Assembly (NCBI GenBank): GCA_013399015.1
Contig: VWZX01000292.1
Location: 372,001 to 436,000, forward strand
From: Galbula dea
Taxonomy: Eukaryota > Chordata > Aves > Piciformes > Galbulidae
Direction: 5' to 3'
Length of the DNA stretch: 64,000 bases
Shown here: in pieces, positions 32,901 to 42,700 of the stretch
Position numbering within the stretch: position 1 is the stretch's first letter
Layout: every line of letters begins with the position of its first letter
Translations under genes and position numbers: made by a program
Notes under the pieces: model-generated
Told to the model about the DNA's origin: nothing
Database searches by the model: none
Seen by the model: only the letters and a program-made list of their open reading frames with translations

Positions 32901-35900
32901 GGGAGGAAAACAGGCAGGTGTGAAGTGCAATCCCCGGGTGAGGTCGCACCCATCCCTTGCCCGATAGCTCTTTCCAGCTGCCACATCCATTTGCCTGAGC
33001 TGCAGAACAAAGCCAGTTTCACTTGCACCATCTCTACAAAACAGAATTAGCAATTTCTCTACTCATCCCCTGCCCAGCACATCTACAAAGCCCTTTCTGA
33101 ATTTCCATTAGAAATAATAAAGCAGCTCGTTCTGCTTCACAAGGCCCATTGCTCACCTGCCCACATCTCTTTCAGACTGCACTAGTCTTCCTTTCTTTCA
33201 CCAGCACAATCATCTTATGCTCTCAGCTTTTCCTTCCATTCTTTGGGTGATTGTGGACACCTCTGAGTTGCTGAAATTTACAGAAACAACTCAGTCAACC
33301 CTTACCTAGCAGAAGCAGACCTGATCAAGATCTAGAAGTGGGAAGGAAGGACGACTCCTTGGTCCCCCACATCACACACCTGGCTCTGTAGTTCCAGCTG
33401 GTCAGTCTCAAACCTCACAGGGAGGTTCCTTACTTGAGCCCCACCCTGAAGAGCCCAGGGCTGGTATGCAACGTGTCATACAGACTCCTAGCAGGACTGG
33501 AAGCCAGCTTCTTCTAGTCCATTGGTTCCTCTGGAAGGCTTGATATGCTCATACAAAATCAGCATACAGTAAATCCAATCTTTTAAACCCAAACAGGAAA
33601 CAAATGCTCTCGGAAGGATCATGACAGAACTGAGTTAAACAAGCTCGTACGTCAAGAGATTCCCTGAGGCATCCATTCCCCATGCCTAGAAACCAGCTGA
33701 GAAGAGAAACTCCCTCTAGAGGCTGCTGATGCCTTCCTTTGCTTTCCGGAAAGGATGAGAAAGACAGGCTCCGTCTTTCCCCCCCTGTGCCACTTAATTC
33801 AGCCACTAGCATCTGCATTGCGTGCTAACAGTCTGCACCATCCTCAGACATGCAAGGGGAGGCAGGAGGAGCTCCAGCCAAAGCTACGGCCTCAGCAAAG
33901 GCTGCATCCCAGCCAGCCACCCAAAGCAACAGAAAAGCCTCCTGTGTAAGCTACTGTCATACCAGAGCTGATGGAAAAAAGCTGCCAGAGGAAACCTTTT
34001 TCTTGGCATGGCAACTTCTAACACTTTCATACATCCAAGGAATTAGTCTGAATATATTGCAACATCTGATCTGCTAATAGTGTGCATAAGGTACACAGTA
34101 TGTGTAGGTGTAATAGGTATCATATACATAGGTCTTCTAAACACAAAAGATGATAAACCATCACACATATATACATCACATATCTAACTACCAGACATTA
34201 CTCCAGACATATCTGGTTTTGCCTACGCTTTCATCTCCAGCATTCACTAAATATGTATTAGAGGGCCCGATTTTCTTAATCCTAAAGGTAATCTTTAACC
34301 TTCATTTTAACCCCCCAAAACTGCTGCCCTGAATGCTTCCTGTGATGCTGTTACTTATTCACAGTTAAAGACAGCATTATTTCATCAGCCCATCCACCTC
34401 TTGCTGTCCTGATTCTCTCTATTCATAAGAAGCTTGGCTTCTTTCCTTTTTCTGTTCTCCTGGAATAGCCTGTAATAGCTCCCCCATGGATCCTCACTAC
34501 CCACCTCTCAGTCCAAGCATCAGGTGCCTTGCTGAGAGCAGTGACTGGTGGTTTTCTTCAGCTGAACTGTGCTCAAGACAGGTGCTAAAGCTTCATCAAC
34601 TTTTGTCTTTTTTTCCTCCTCTGCTGCTACAAGAGAGATCCTATAAAAAAAGGAGAGAAGCCCAAGCATGGGTACCTTCAAAAGCACACCAGATCCTAAA
34701 CCTCAGCAACCAAACATCTCTCTGACCAGAAACATCAGAAGAAAAGAGAGAGAATGAAAACCAAGTAGCACTTATGAGAACTGGGCTACAGAGAGAGGCC
34801 AGCAAACCAGAAATTTCATTTGCCAAGCAGGAACTTAAGCTGATTAGCTTCTATTAGCCTGGAGTGGATGTTGACAGCAATTTGACTTAAAAGCTGCTAT
34901 TATTTTCCAAAGCCATTTTCTCCAGCTGCCAGAAAATGCAGCCACATTCAAAAGCTACAAGAAACATATCAACTTTCAAATAACTGAGCTGCAGCCAAAT
35001 TCTCATGATGGTACCTGGCATTAACCACATCAGAACTGGGTCATCAGAACACAACCACTTGCCCTTCCAGCAAAAGGTCTTGCACTCCCAACCTGGCAGC
35101 AGTCATATTCCTAGGCATAGCAAACTTTGCTAGCTCCAGCTTGGCACTCAGTACATGGCTTACAAAGTCATGGCACTGAGTTCTACAAGCCACTGAGTCC
35201 AGGTGAAAAAAATGCTTCTTGGATTGGATCTTTTGCCATGCTTGTACCAAGTCCATATAGCCCTGAGGTTGCATACATAACTGAGCATCCTGCTGAAGAA
35301 AAAACCCCAAAATCTGATCTCTCTGCATCAACTTTGACCACTTTTGCCTGGGCAGGGAGTGAGAATGGAGCTTGCCACAGAGCAGCCAGTGGAACAGACC
35401 CAAGTATATGAGAGAGCCATATGAACAGATCAAATCCTACTGGAGTAAGCATTGTGTGCTATTACACATTCCCAGCTCTCACTGATGGCAGGGAGAAGGT
35501 TACATTAACTTGACCATGACAGATGGCTTAGGATTTGAGGGTTGGTATTGTGTTTCTGAAAGGCTATTTCTGACAGTCAAAGTCCAACCTGTTCAAAGGC
35601 CATCAGCTTGCATAACAAAGAGCTGAGACAAGCCTCCTGATGCACAGATAACTGTTTGCTGGCCACATGGCCACGTTTTCTTTTCAAAATCTCAGTTTCA
35701 GGAAACAAAGGGAAAAGCAAGAGAAGGAAATGTGGTAGCCAATATTTTAGCTCTCCATGAGCCACTTGACAGCTCACAGGGCAAACATGAGTCTCTACAG
35801 CTTGATGTGAACAGTATGACTCCACAGCCAAGGAGCATGTCTGACCCACATCCTCGTTGGACTGAAAACAAACACAGAGGATTCCCTATTGTCTCCCCCC

Positions 35901-35959
35901 CAGGCTGAACACAGTGAAGTAAGGGATAGGGTGCAAAGGTGACAAGTTCCTGCTCAGCA
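29991..35959. other. Long noncoding stretch, nothing supportable
   Basis: Six kilobases with no recognised repeat family, RNA gene or domain-bearing frame (longest 129 codons, 35044-35433, -; and 124 codons, 29981-30355, -). About 34080-34200 is a degenerate TA/CA/TG-rich patch. A short T-rich run (32158-32180) is present. Confidence 0.55.
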
Positions 35960-36520
35960 AAGCAGAAATAGTGTGGGCAGCAGGACTATAGCAGTGACTG
36001 TCCCTCTGTACTCAGCATTGGTGAGGCCACCTCAAATAATGAGTCCAGTTTTGGGCCCTTTGCTACAAGAAAGACTTTGAGGTGCTGGAGCATGTCCAGA
36101 GAAGGGCAATGAAGCAGGTGAAGAGTCTAGAGCACAAGTGTTGTGAGGAGCAGCTGAGGGAACTGGGGTTGTTTAGTCTGGAGAAAAGAAGGCTCAGGGG
36201 AGACCTTCTCCCTCTCCAACTATGTGAAAGAAGGTTGGAGCAAGGCAGGGGTTGGTCTTCTCCTGGATAACAAGTGGCCCCAGGTTGCACCACGGGAGGT
36301 TTAGGTTTAGGAATACTGTCTTCCCCAAAAGGGTTGTCAAGCCCTGGCCCAGGCTGCTCAGGGAAGTGGTGGAGTCACCATCCCTGAAAGGATTAAAAAA
36401 TCATGTAGATGTGGTGCCAAGGGACAATGTTTAGTGGTGACCTGTCAATGCTGGGTTAATGGTTGGACTGGATGACCTTAAAGGTCTTTTCCAGCCTAAA
36501 CAATTCTATGATTCTATGAT
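35960..36520 (+). mobile_element. CR1 LINE, 5'-truncated (+ strand)
   Basis: The CR1 match is recognisable from AGAAATAGTGTGGGCAGCAG through the RT C-terminal coding part to the 3' end GGTTGGACTGGATGACCTTA, AAGGTCTTTTCCAGCCTAAA, and the terminal duplicated ATTCTATG/ATTCTATGAT. About 560 bp remain of a ~4.5-kb family. The 5' truncation and the terminal microsatellite-like repeat instead of poly-A are diagnostic of CR1. Several internal indels and stops show it is dead. Confidence 0.97.
36082..36270 (+). pseudogene. CR1 ORF2 (reverse transcriptase) C-terminal remnant
   Basis: The 62-codon open segment includes VQRRAMKQVKSLEHK and LRELGLFSLEKRRLRGDLLP, the conserved C-terminal segment of CR1 ORF2p beyond the RT palm/thumb. 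Stops precede it (within VRPHLEYC-equivalent sequence) and follow it, where the reading frame is lost before the expected RVVKHWNRLP-type segment. It lacks the catalytic RT domain and the endonuclease. Not functional. Confidence 0.92.
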
Positions 36521-37619
36521 ATGGAGAAAATAGGGGACAGACTAGGGTGCTACATAAAGTCTCCCTGACATGGAGGGAACACCATGGCTGTCTCCTCTGC
36601 ATCAGACTGTAGTGAAGTAAACACAAAATGGCAGCAGTCACTAGCAGAGCTCTGGAAGAGATGTTAATGTCTCCCAGCAAGGCAGAGACAGCTCCACAAA
36701 AGCATCCTGATGACCACACAGGAGGGAGCCTATTAGAGCTAGACAAAGTCCTGAGCTTGGCAACGTCTGAAACAGCTTTTCCAGAAGCTTTTTCTGGAAA
36801 GTCTGGAAACCCTGGAAACCAAATTGCTAGGAAATGAAAGCACAGGGAGTTGACACGACCTCAAAGAGCAGCTGGCTTTAAAGAATCTTTTACTTCTATC
36901 TCCACAAATGTAAGAGCCGAGGAGCTTTGTGCATCCCTGTCCCTTCAGTAAGTGGTGCATTCTTGATCATGTTCCTGAAAGGCAGGAACCATTCTAGGAT
37001 GCTATAATTGGCATTCTTTTGCCAGTTTGACAAGGAAACCCACAGTTTGCTAGGAACTCATGGGGCCTTGCTGTTTGGGAGGGGAAAAAAGAGATGGGGG
37101 ACACAAACCCTAGCTGAAGCAACTACTTAGGGAGGCATTCAGGTCTCTGCTCCATGGTAATGAATACAGCAGGCATCTCTATCAGCAAACCTGTGCCCTT
37201 CTGACACTGCCCTGTGTGTCATGGTGGAGAAACCTGCCACAGCAACTAGGGATGCAATTAAAATGTAGCCTGTACATGTGTGGGGGGAAAATGTACTCCT
37301 AGACTAAGAGCGTGGAAAACTACGATGTGACGTGAAGCTAATGGAAGGAAACAGTTCACTGAGGAAACAGAAGACTGTTTTAACAGGAACAGCCACTGGG
37401 TGGTAGAGTCTGCTACCAAGAGATGTGGTCAAAAAGGCACTACCTCAAGGAGCCAGCAGTGGTTTAGGTAGAGCAGTTACGGTGCTATTTCATGGGAGTC
37501 CTACAAATCCTTGAGGCCAGCCATACCCCAGTGGTTCCTCTCTGCCCCACTCTCACAGCTTATACAAAAGCAATGCAGAAAGAGTGTGTGCCTGGTGAAA
37601 AGGAGCACACAGGGTTGCA
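36521..37619. other. Noncoding stretch with a small structured repeat
   Basis: Contains the inverted/tandem repeat at 36778-36819. A weak CR1-like stretch at about 37395-37440 (GGGTGGTAGAG...AGAGATGTGGT) is too short and decayed to call. No gene. Confidence 0.5.
36778..36819. repeat. Inverted repeat leading into three 9-bp tandem units
   Basis: TTTCCAGA (36778-36785) pairs with TCTGGAAA (36793-36800). The second arm begins three direct 9-mers: TCTGGAAAG, TCTGGAAAC, CCTGGAAAC (36793-36819). The left part also reads as alternating TTC/GAA pentamers (TTCCAGAAGCTTT), resembling a heat-shock-factor or STAT-type site. Function is inferred. Confidence 0.8.
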
Positions 37620-37880
37620 GTGAACCCCCTAATTAAACTGATGCAAGATGGGTAACACCAAAATCAGTTCCAAGATCAATGTTTCTATTCATTTACCAGC
37701 ATCACAAGGTTAGAGAGGTGAACGGAGTAAATAATTAAGTCATTTACAGGGTTGGGTTTTTTTAGACAGAAAGAGTCATTTTAATCTCCTGGGTAATTAG
37801 CTATGCAGTTGACATTAATCACAACTAGAGCAATTATTTGAAGTATTTGATTAATCAATCCAGAGGAGAAACAGGGCTAA
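37620..37880. promoter_or_regulatory. Candidate conserved noncoding regulatory element
   Basis: Homeodomain-type cores are very dense: CCTAATTAAACTGATG, GTAAATAATTAAGTCATTTA, GGGTAATTAGCTATGCAG, GACATTAATCAC, AGCAATTATTTG, TTTGATTAATCAATCC (a TTGATTAATCAA palindrome). At least six TAAT/ATTA cores in 260 bp, several palindromic. This resembles HOX/PBX/LIM-homeodomain enhancers. Inference from motif density. Confidence 0.38.
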
Positions 37881-38292
37881 GCCAAACTACCCTTGCTGCA
37901 TAGCCCTCTTGGTCAATCAGTCAATACATAGGTGTTGGCATTCAGAAACATGACATGCTTCTTGCTAGGTAGAACACAACAAGTCATCTGGCTGGTTAGA
38001 TACAACAATAAGATGGATAGTACACTTCAGATGGGAAAGATGCAGACCATGATGCTTTCATTAATGCTAGACTTGCTGAACTGTGATTCTCAGCACTTGT
38101 GGCCTTCCAGCTGCTAAAGCACAAATACAACCAGATGCTCAGGCAGCCCTGACACTACATATGCAAAATACCATGGCATGACAGCATGTGTCAGCCAACA
38201 TGGGCAGGGAGCTCCAACTCCTCACTCTTCCCTTCTCATCTCTAACAGGATCAGTTGTTCCAGTGCAGGGAGAACAATGAGTCTAGAAGAAG

Positions 38293-38413
38293 ACAAGGCT
38301 TGATGGGGCTCTGGGTAACCTGTTCTAGTGGATGTTGTCCCTGCCAGGCAGGGGGGTTGGAACTAATGATCTTTGAGGTCCCTTCCAACTCTGACAATCC
38401 TATGATCCTATGG
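38293..38413 (+). mobile_element. CR1 LINE 3' tail (+ strand)
   Basis: GCTTGATGGGGCTCTGGGTA, ACCTGTTCTAGTGG, GCAGGGGGGTTGGAACTAAT, GATCTTTGAGGTCCCTTCCA and terminal CCTATGATCCTATGG match the last ~120 bp of CR1. No coding part remains. The terminal unit CCTATGAT differs from the ATTCTATGAT of the copy 2 kb upstream, suggesting another subfamily or decay. Confidence 0.95.
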
Positions 38414-38689
38414 CCTGGACATTAATGTTGTTATTTTAAAAATCAGGTTAGAAAAGCCCAGGTGTACATATTCATTTTTTTCTTGCTATTTTTCCTTCTA
38501 ATATTCCAGTTTCCAACTCCTCCTACTGGTAGCAGTGATATTCAGTTTGGTTCAATTAAGTTTGTGAAGTCTTGGAGAACTTCCCCAATGACATTTCAGC
38601 CCCTTTTTGAGAATGCTCACACCTACCAGAGGACAGCTGGGAATCTGCTGTATTAAAGTACATCCTCATCTGGTTTTGTTCTGGATTAG

Positions 38690-38940
38690 GCTGCTGCTTT
38701 CAAAAATGCAAATGTTAACTCCCAGAACAAACTTGGCTTGATGATGTTAAGCTTATGTGTAAACTGAAATGCAGCAGACTTCCATTACCAGAGCTCAACC
38801 ATTTAAAAGGATGAAAATTACAAGATGGGGCATACTTTTTAAAGCAAATATTGGAACACTCAACCTGTATTTTATTGATTATGTTTACTGCTGCTGCTGC
38901 ATGTAAATGAAACTAACATTTCTTTAATACAAAAACTGGG
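38690..38940. promoter_or_regulatory. Candidate conserved noncoding regulatory element
   Basis: AAAATGCAAATGTTAACTCC (octamer-type), TTGATGATGTTAAGC, TGTGTAAACTG, AAAGCAAATATTGG, TTTTATTGATTATGTTTACT and CATGTAAATGAAACTAACAT group POU-, FOX- and homeodomain-like words. It is followed closely by similar blocks at 39300 and 39600. Inference only. Confidence 0.3.
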
Positions 38941-39299
38941 AATGATTTAAAGTCTTTGGGACTGCTAAAACTCTGTCACTGCAGGTGATGGCAACACAGA
39001 GTTCCGATGCGTGGCAACCGATTGCACTCTCCTCTGAGCACAACCCAGGCAAAAAGGAGGCTTTCCTGGGTGTGCACAGGACACCAAACTGCCACACAAG
39101 GGAGAAGCACACTCCCAGTCCTTTAGTACATAGATCCCTCACATGCAAAGCCAGGAGATTCCCACTCCAGCGTGGAGGACACCCCGCAGGAAGAGAGGCA
39201 GTGCCTAGAAGAAGGCAGCACATGTGTGCTTTCGGTAATCTCAACCACTCGAGGTTTTCAGCCTGCTCTTCAAGCAGCATATTTCTTACATCTGGCATG
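38941..39299. other. Noncoding; within the longest open frame of the window
   Basis: The 184-codon frame on the - strand (38924-39478) spans here. Its product is Cys/Leu-rich with no domain, repeat or signal I recognise, and its ATG lies in the AT-rich block downstream. A frame this long is not surprising in 128 kb of two-strand sequence. Treated as chance. Confidence 0.5.
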
Positions 39300-39500
39300 C
39301 AAAAGACTATAATAGCAAAGAACATCCCATTTTGATTTAAATGAATGCCTTTATTTCCAAATGGGAGACCGCAAGTTAAACAAACACATTTCTCTCTTTG
39401 CACATGAAAGCATTGTTTTGTCACAGATGTACAGTATAATACATTTATTTTCTCAATTGTTTTGTATTTGTAAGGCACTGCCAGTTATTTGGATGGGTTT
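39300..39500. promoter_or_regulatory. Candidate regulatory block (FOX/homeodomain words)
   Basis: TTTGATTTAAATGAATGCC, GACCGCAAGTTAAACAAACA (FOX-type TAAACAAA), TACATTTATTTTCTCAATTG and TTGTATTTGTAAGG. It is AT-rich with a retained CpG. It may form one element with the blocks at 38690 and 39600. Weak, composition-based. Confidence 0.25.
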
Positions 39501-39599
39501 GTAAGGATGAAGCAAATTGCTCTGTGGGGCTCTATTCAGGGAACATAATATTCCCACAAAAGCACCATAATTCTGCATGCGGCAACACAAACTACCACA

Positions 39600-39790
39600 A
39601 CATTGCAGCAGCTGGCAGGGTGGATGGAGCGAGCATTAGCAAACCCAGCATGACAATGCTACTCCAAACCCTCCTTACGTGCATCAATTAATGATGAATG
39701 TACACTGATTAGCCCCCACCCAGACTCCAAGAAACCTTGCCTTCCCTGCAATGTAACTTTGAACCTCATCACAGCTATTTTGTCAGCTCA
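39600..39790. promoter_or_regulatory. Candidate regulatory block (homeodomain words, CpGs)
   Basis: GGAGCGAGCATTAGCAAACC, TTACGTGCATCAATTAATGA (overlapping CAATTA/TAATGA), TGTACACTGATTAGCCCCC and TTGAACCTCATC. AT-rich sites mixed with CpGs, as in 22440-22910. Inference only. Confidence 0.3.
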
Positions 39791-42700
39791 TAAGGCCTAG
39801 GGAGCACTGCAGGTTTTTCTTGAATTGCACTGGCCTTGCCCAAGCCTCTTAAGCCCTACTTGCATAAGCACACTGGGGAAGATTAAGGACTGTGCTGCAG
39901 CCCCCAAGCCACAGGGAACAGCCAAGAACACAGAATGGTATTAGCAGTGTGCCAGGCAGTGTGGTTTGGGAGGTCTGCCACACACAGAAAGCTTAAGGAA
40001 GGATACCCTGCCAGGCATCACATCTATGTTTCAAAAGCTAGATATAAATTCACCCATACCTATCCTTCTGACCAAGTAACTCCCTTCTCCAGGCATGCAG
40101 CAAGGTGTAAGAAGCTGTCACAGAAACACTTAACATGACTGTGTTTTTCATCACAACTGCAACAGGCTGGAATTATGCACGGACTCAGTGGACACTGCTG
40201 CCCTAATATTCTCAGGCTTCTCTACCCATTTGCCAGCTTCTTACACAGCTCCTTCTAACCAGTTCCTACCTGGCACAATCAAGCTTCCTGAAAGTTGACC
40301 ACAAAAGCCTTCCTATCCATTTTTAAGTTCTTCTGGTTACACAGAAATGGCTTTCAAGATTTATTTTTTTAAAAAAGGAAACAAAGCTCTGTTCTTCATG
40401 CAGGCTGAGTAACTGCTTAAAGCAGGAGTGAAGCCAAGGCAACTCATCCTGGAGTCTCAGGTAATTCATAATGCAATTCAAGTCAGCTTGACTTGTGTGA
40501 CACTGAATCTGAAACCTAAGTGCAACACCTTTAGCCTGCATAGGTAGCTAGGTAGGTTCATACTGAGCCTAAGACAGTAACAATGACCCACAGACAGACT
40601 GAATATCTCTATCTGATAGCAAAGCCTCCTATTTGACTGCTACCTCTCTAAAAACCTCTGCATTTTCCTATGCCAGTTGATCTGACCTTTAACTAAAGGC
40701 ACATCTTCACCCAGAGACTAGCTTCTGTGGGTCACCTGTGGAGCTGCTTAAGTGAGGCTTCACTTTGCATACTAATCAATCCTCTCACCCTGTGAATATG
40801 CTTTTGGGTGCTGTTTCTGTTATCACATACGAGCTCAGCCTGAGCAAACCCTGCACAGCCTAGTTTATATGAGCAGGTGCACTGAAATTGAGCAAGAGAG
40901 GAAAAACTGTGTCAGCAGGAATATCAAGAGAGCAACAGTGGAGGGAGCCTTAAAGAAACAACCACCGCTTGCTTTATACATACTGTCTCCTACAAACACA
41001 AGAGCTGGAAGTTCTCTTAAGAGATCTAACAGTGATCAAAACAGTAATGTCTGGTCTCTCCTTTATCCAGCTAGACAGAAGCTGTTTGGGACCTCATGAT
41101 TCTTCTAAGCACATCTGTCCATCACCTGTTAGTATGCAACACCACGTGCAGCTTTTCTTGGTGCAGTAACAGCTCACGACCTCAGAAAATTTGCTACTTA
41201 TGGCATGGACAGATGACAATAAAAACAGTATGGAAAAGAATTTGGGCTGAAATCTTGGCTTTCTAGATTTGTTTGCAGGATCAGTTTAGTTTTGATCAGT
41301 CAGTTCTACTTGTGGAAGCTAGGAAAGAGCTGACTCAGTGAGCACACTGAGTAGCTATTACATACAGCAACTTAATGAAGGCAATGATGATTTAGTGGTA
41401 GCTTGTGCACCACTACTGAACATCTCTGGAAGAGACAAAAGAATAAGGGAGAGCCTTGCAATATATTGCTATGCTCCCTACTAGACCAGAAGAAATCCTG
41501 CTGGCAGAGTCCTGAGGGAGGTCTTGAGAGTTTGCCTTTGTTAGCATTCAGGGGTGGCAGAAAAAGGCAGTGTCACTGTAACAGAGCATAGCTCTGTCAA
41601 AGCACTTTTCAGCCCAGTTCTCTAAGCTCTTTGCAAAGGTGAGTCAGACCATTAGCCTTCTTTTGAACATCTCCATGGGATTTACCCAGAGTGACTTACC
41701 AAAACTGAGCCACCCTTCAAGATGTCCAGCCCATCTTTCCTGATTCCCAGCCTGTCATTCACCAAGCCACAACAGATCAGAGCAGTCCCTGAACCGAGAT
41801 GACAGTGAGCAAGCCCCATAAAGAGCACAGGACTTGGGATGATTTTCCTGCTGCTAGTTGTTGCCAGAGTTAATTCTAGAGAGGTTGTTCTCACAAACAG
41901 CTGTCAGAGGCAAAAGCACAGGGCAACCCATGTGTGTCAGCATGCCTGCCGGGACAGAAAGTTGGTGCTGCTGCAGAGCCAGAACACATCCACTGCACGA
42001 TCCCACTGCAAGTCACAGCAAAGAGACTAATTAGACAGAAATCACTCCTATAGGAGCAAGCAGATTATCTGTGCATTTGCTAGCAAGGTGGATGAGGGTG
42101 TCACAAAATCAGGTCAGCTAAAGATAGTCACCAAATTCAGTTACACTTAGACACTGGGCTGGTAAGGAGCAAAGGAGAAGAGACAGCCAGCATGGCTGGA
42201 TGGAAGCACAAAAGCAGGTGAAATAGATTTGCCAGCAGATTTGAAGTAGTAACTTCTCAGAATAAGACAGCATCTGCAGTGAAACACACCAGTACCATAT
42301 GGCAATCAATACTGATTGAAAATGTGTCAGCTTTACAAACACCTCCCCATTTCAAAGGGGATCATTAAGAAACCAAAAAAAAAAAAGAAAAAAGTGAAAC
42401 CATTCACTGCAGTTAACACACTTGAAACCGAAGCTTTTGTTTTGATTTCTAGAGTTGAAGTTATTACATGACTTTCTCTCTGAAATGAGCAAATGGGAAA
42501 GAAAAATCAATCAGAGCACTGAGCCACTCAGCACCACTGTTTTACTCCGGGTGACCGCTAAGGGTCTCTCTTGCTTAACATGGGCCACAGCAGAGATTTT
42601 TCTCCCTCTGGCATGTTTTGTCACCCAAACTCATCCCTTCCCCATCCATGCTACCTAACCATCCCACAGTTCCCAAGAACACCAAACCACTAACACCTCA

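Noticed and set aside
34085..34200. TA/CA/TG-rich patch as a microsatellite
   Set aside because: No repeat unit is maintained for more than a few copies.
36082..36270. Open frame as a possible host gene (basic C-terminal region)
   Set aside because: The translation is clearly the CR1 ORF2 C-terminus.
37395..37440. CR1-like stretch (GGGTGGTAGAG...AGAGATGTGGT)
   Set aside because: Only about 30 loosely matching bases, without the CR1 3' end or RT-coding context.
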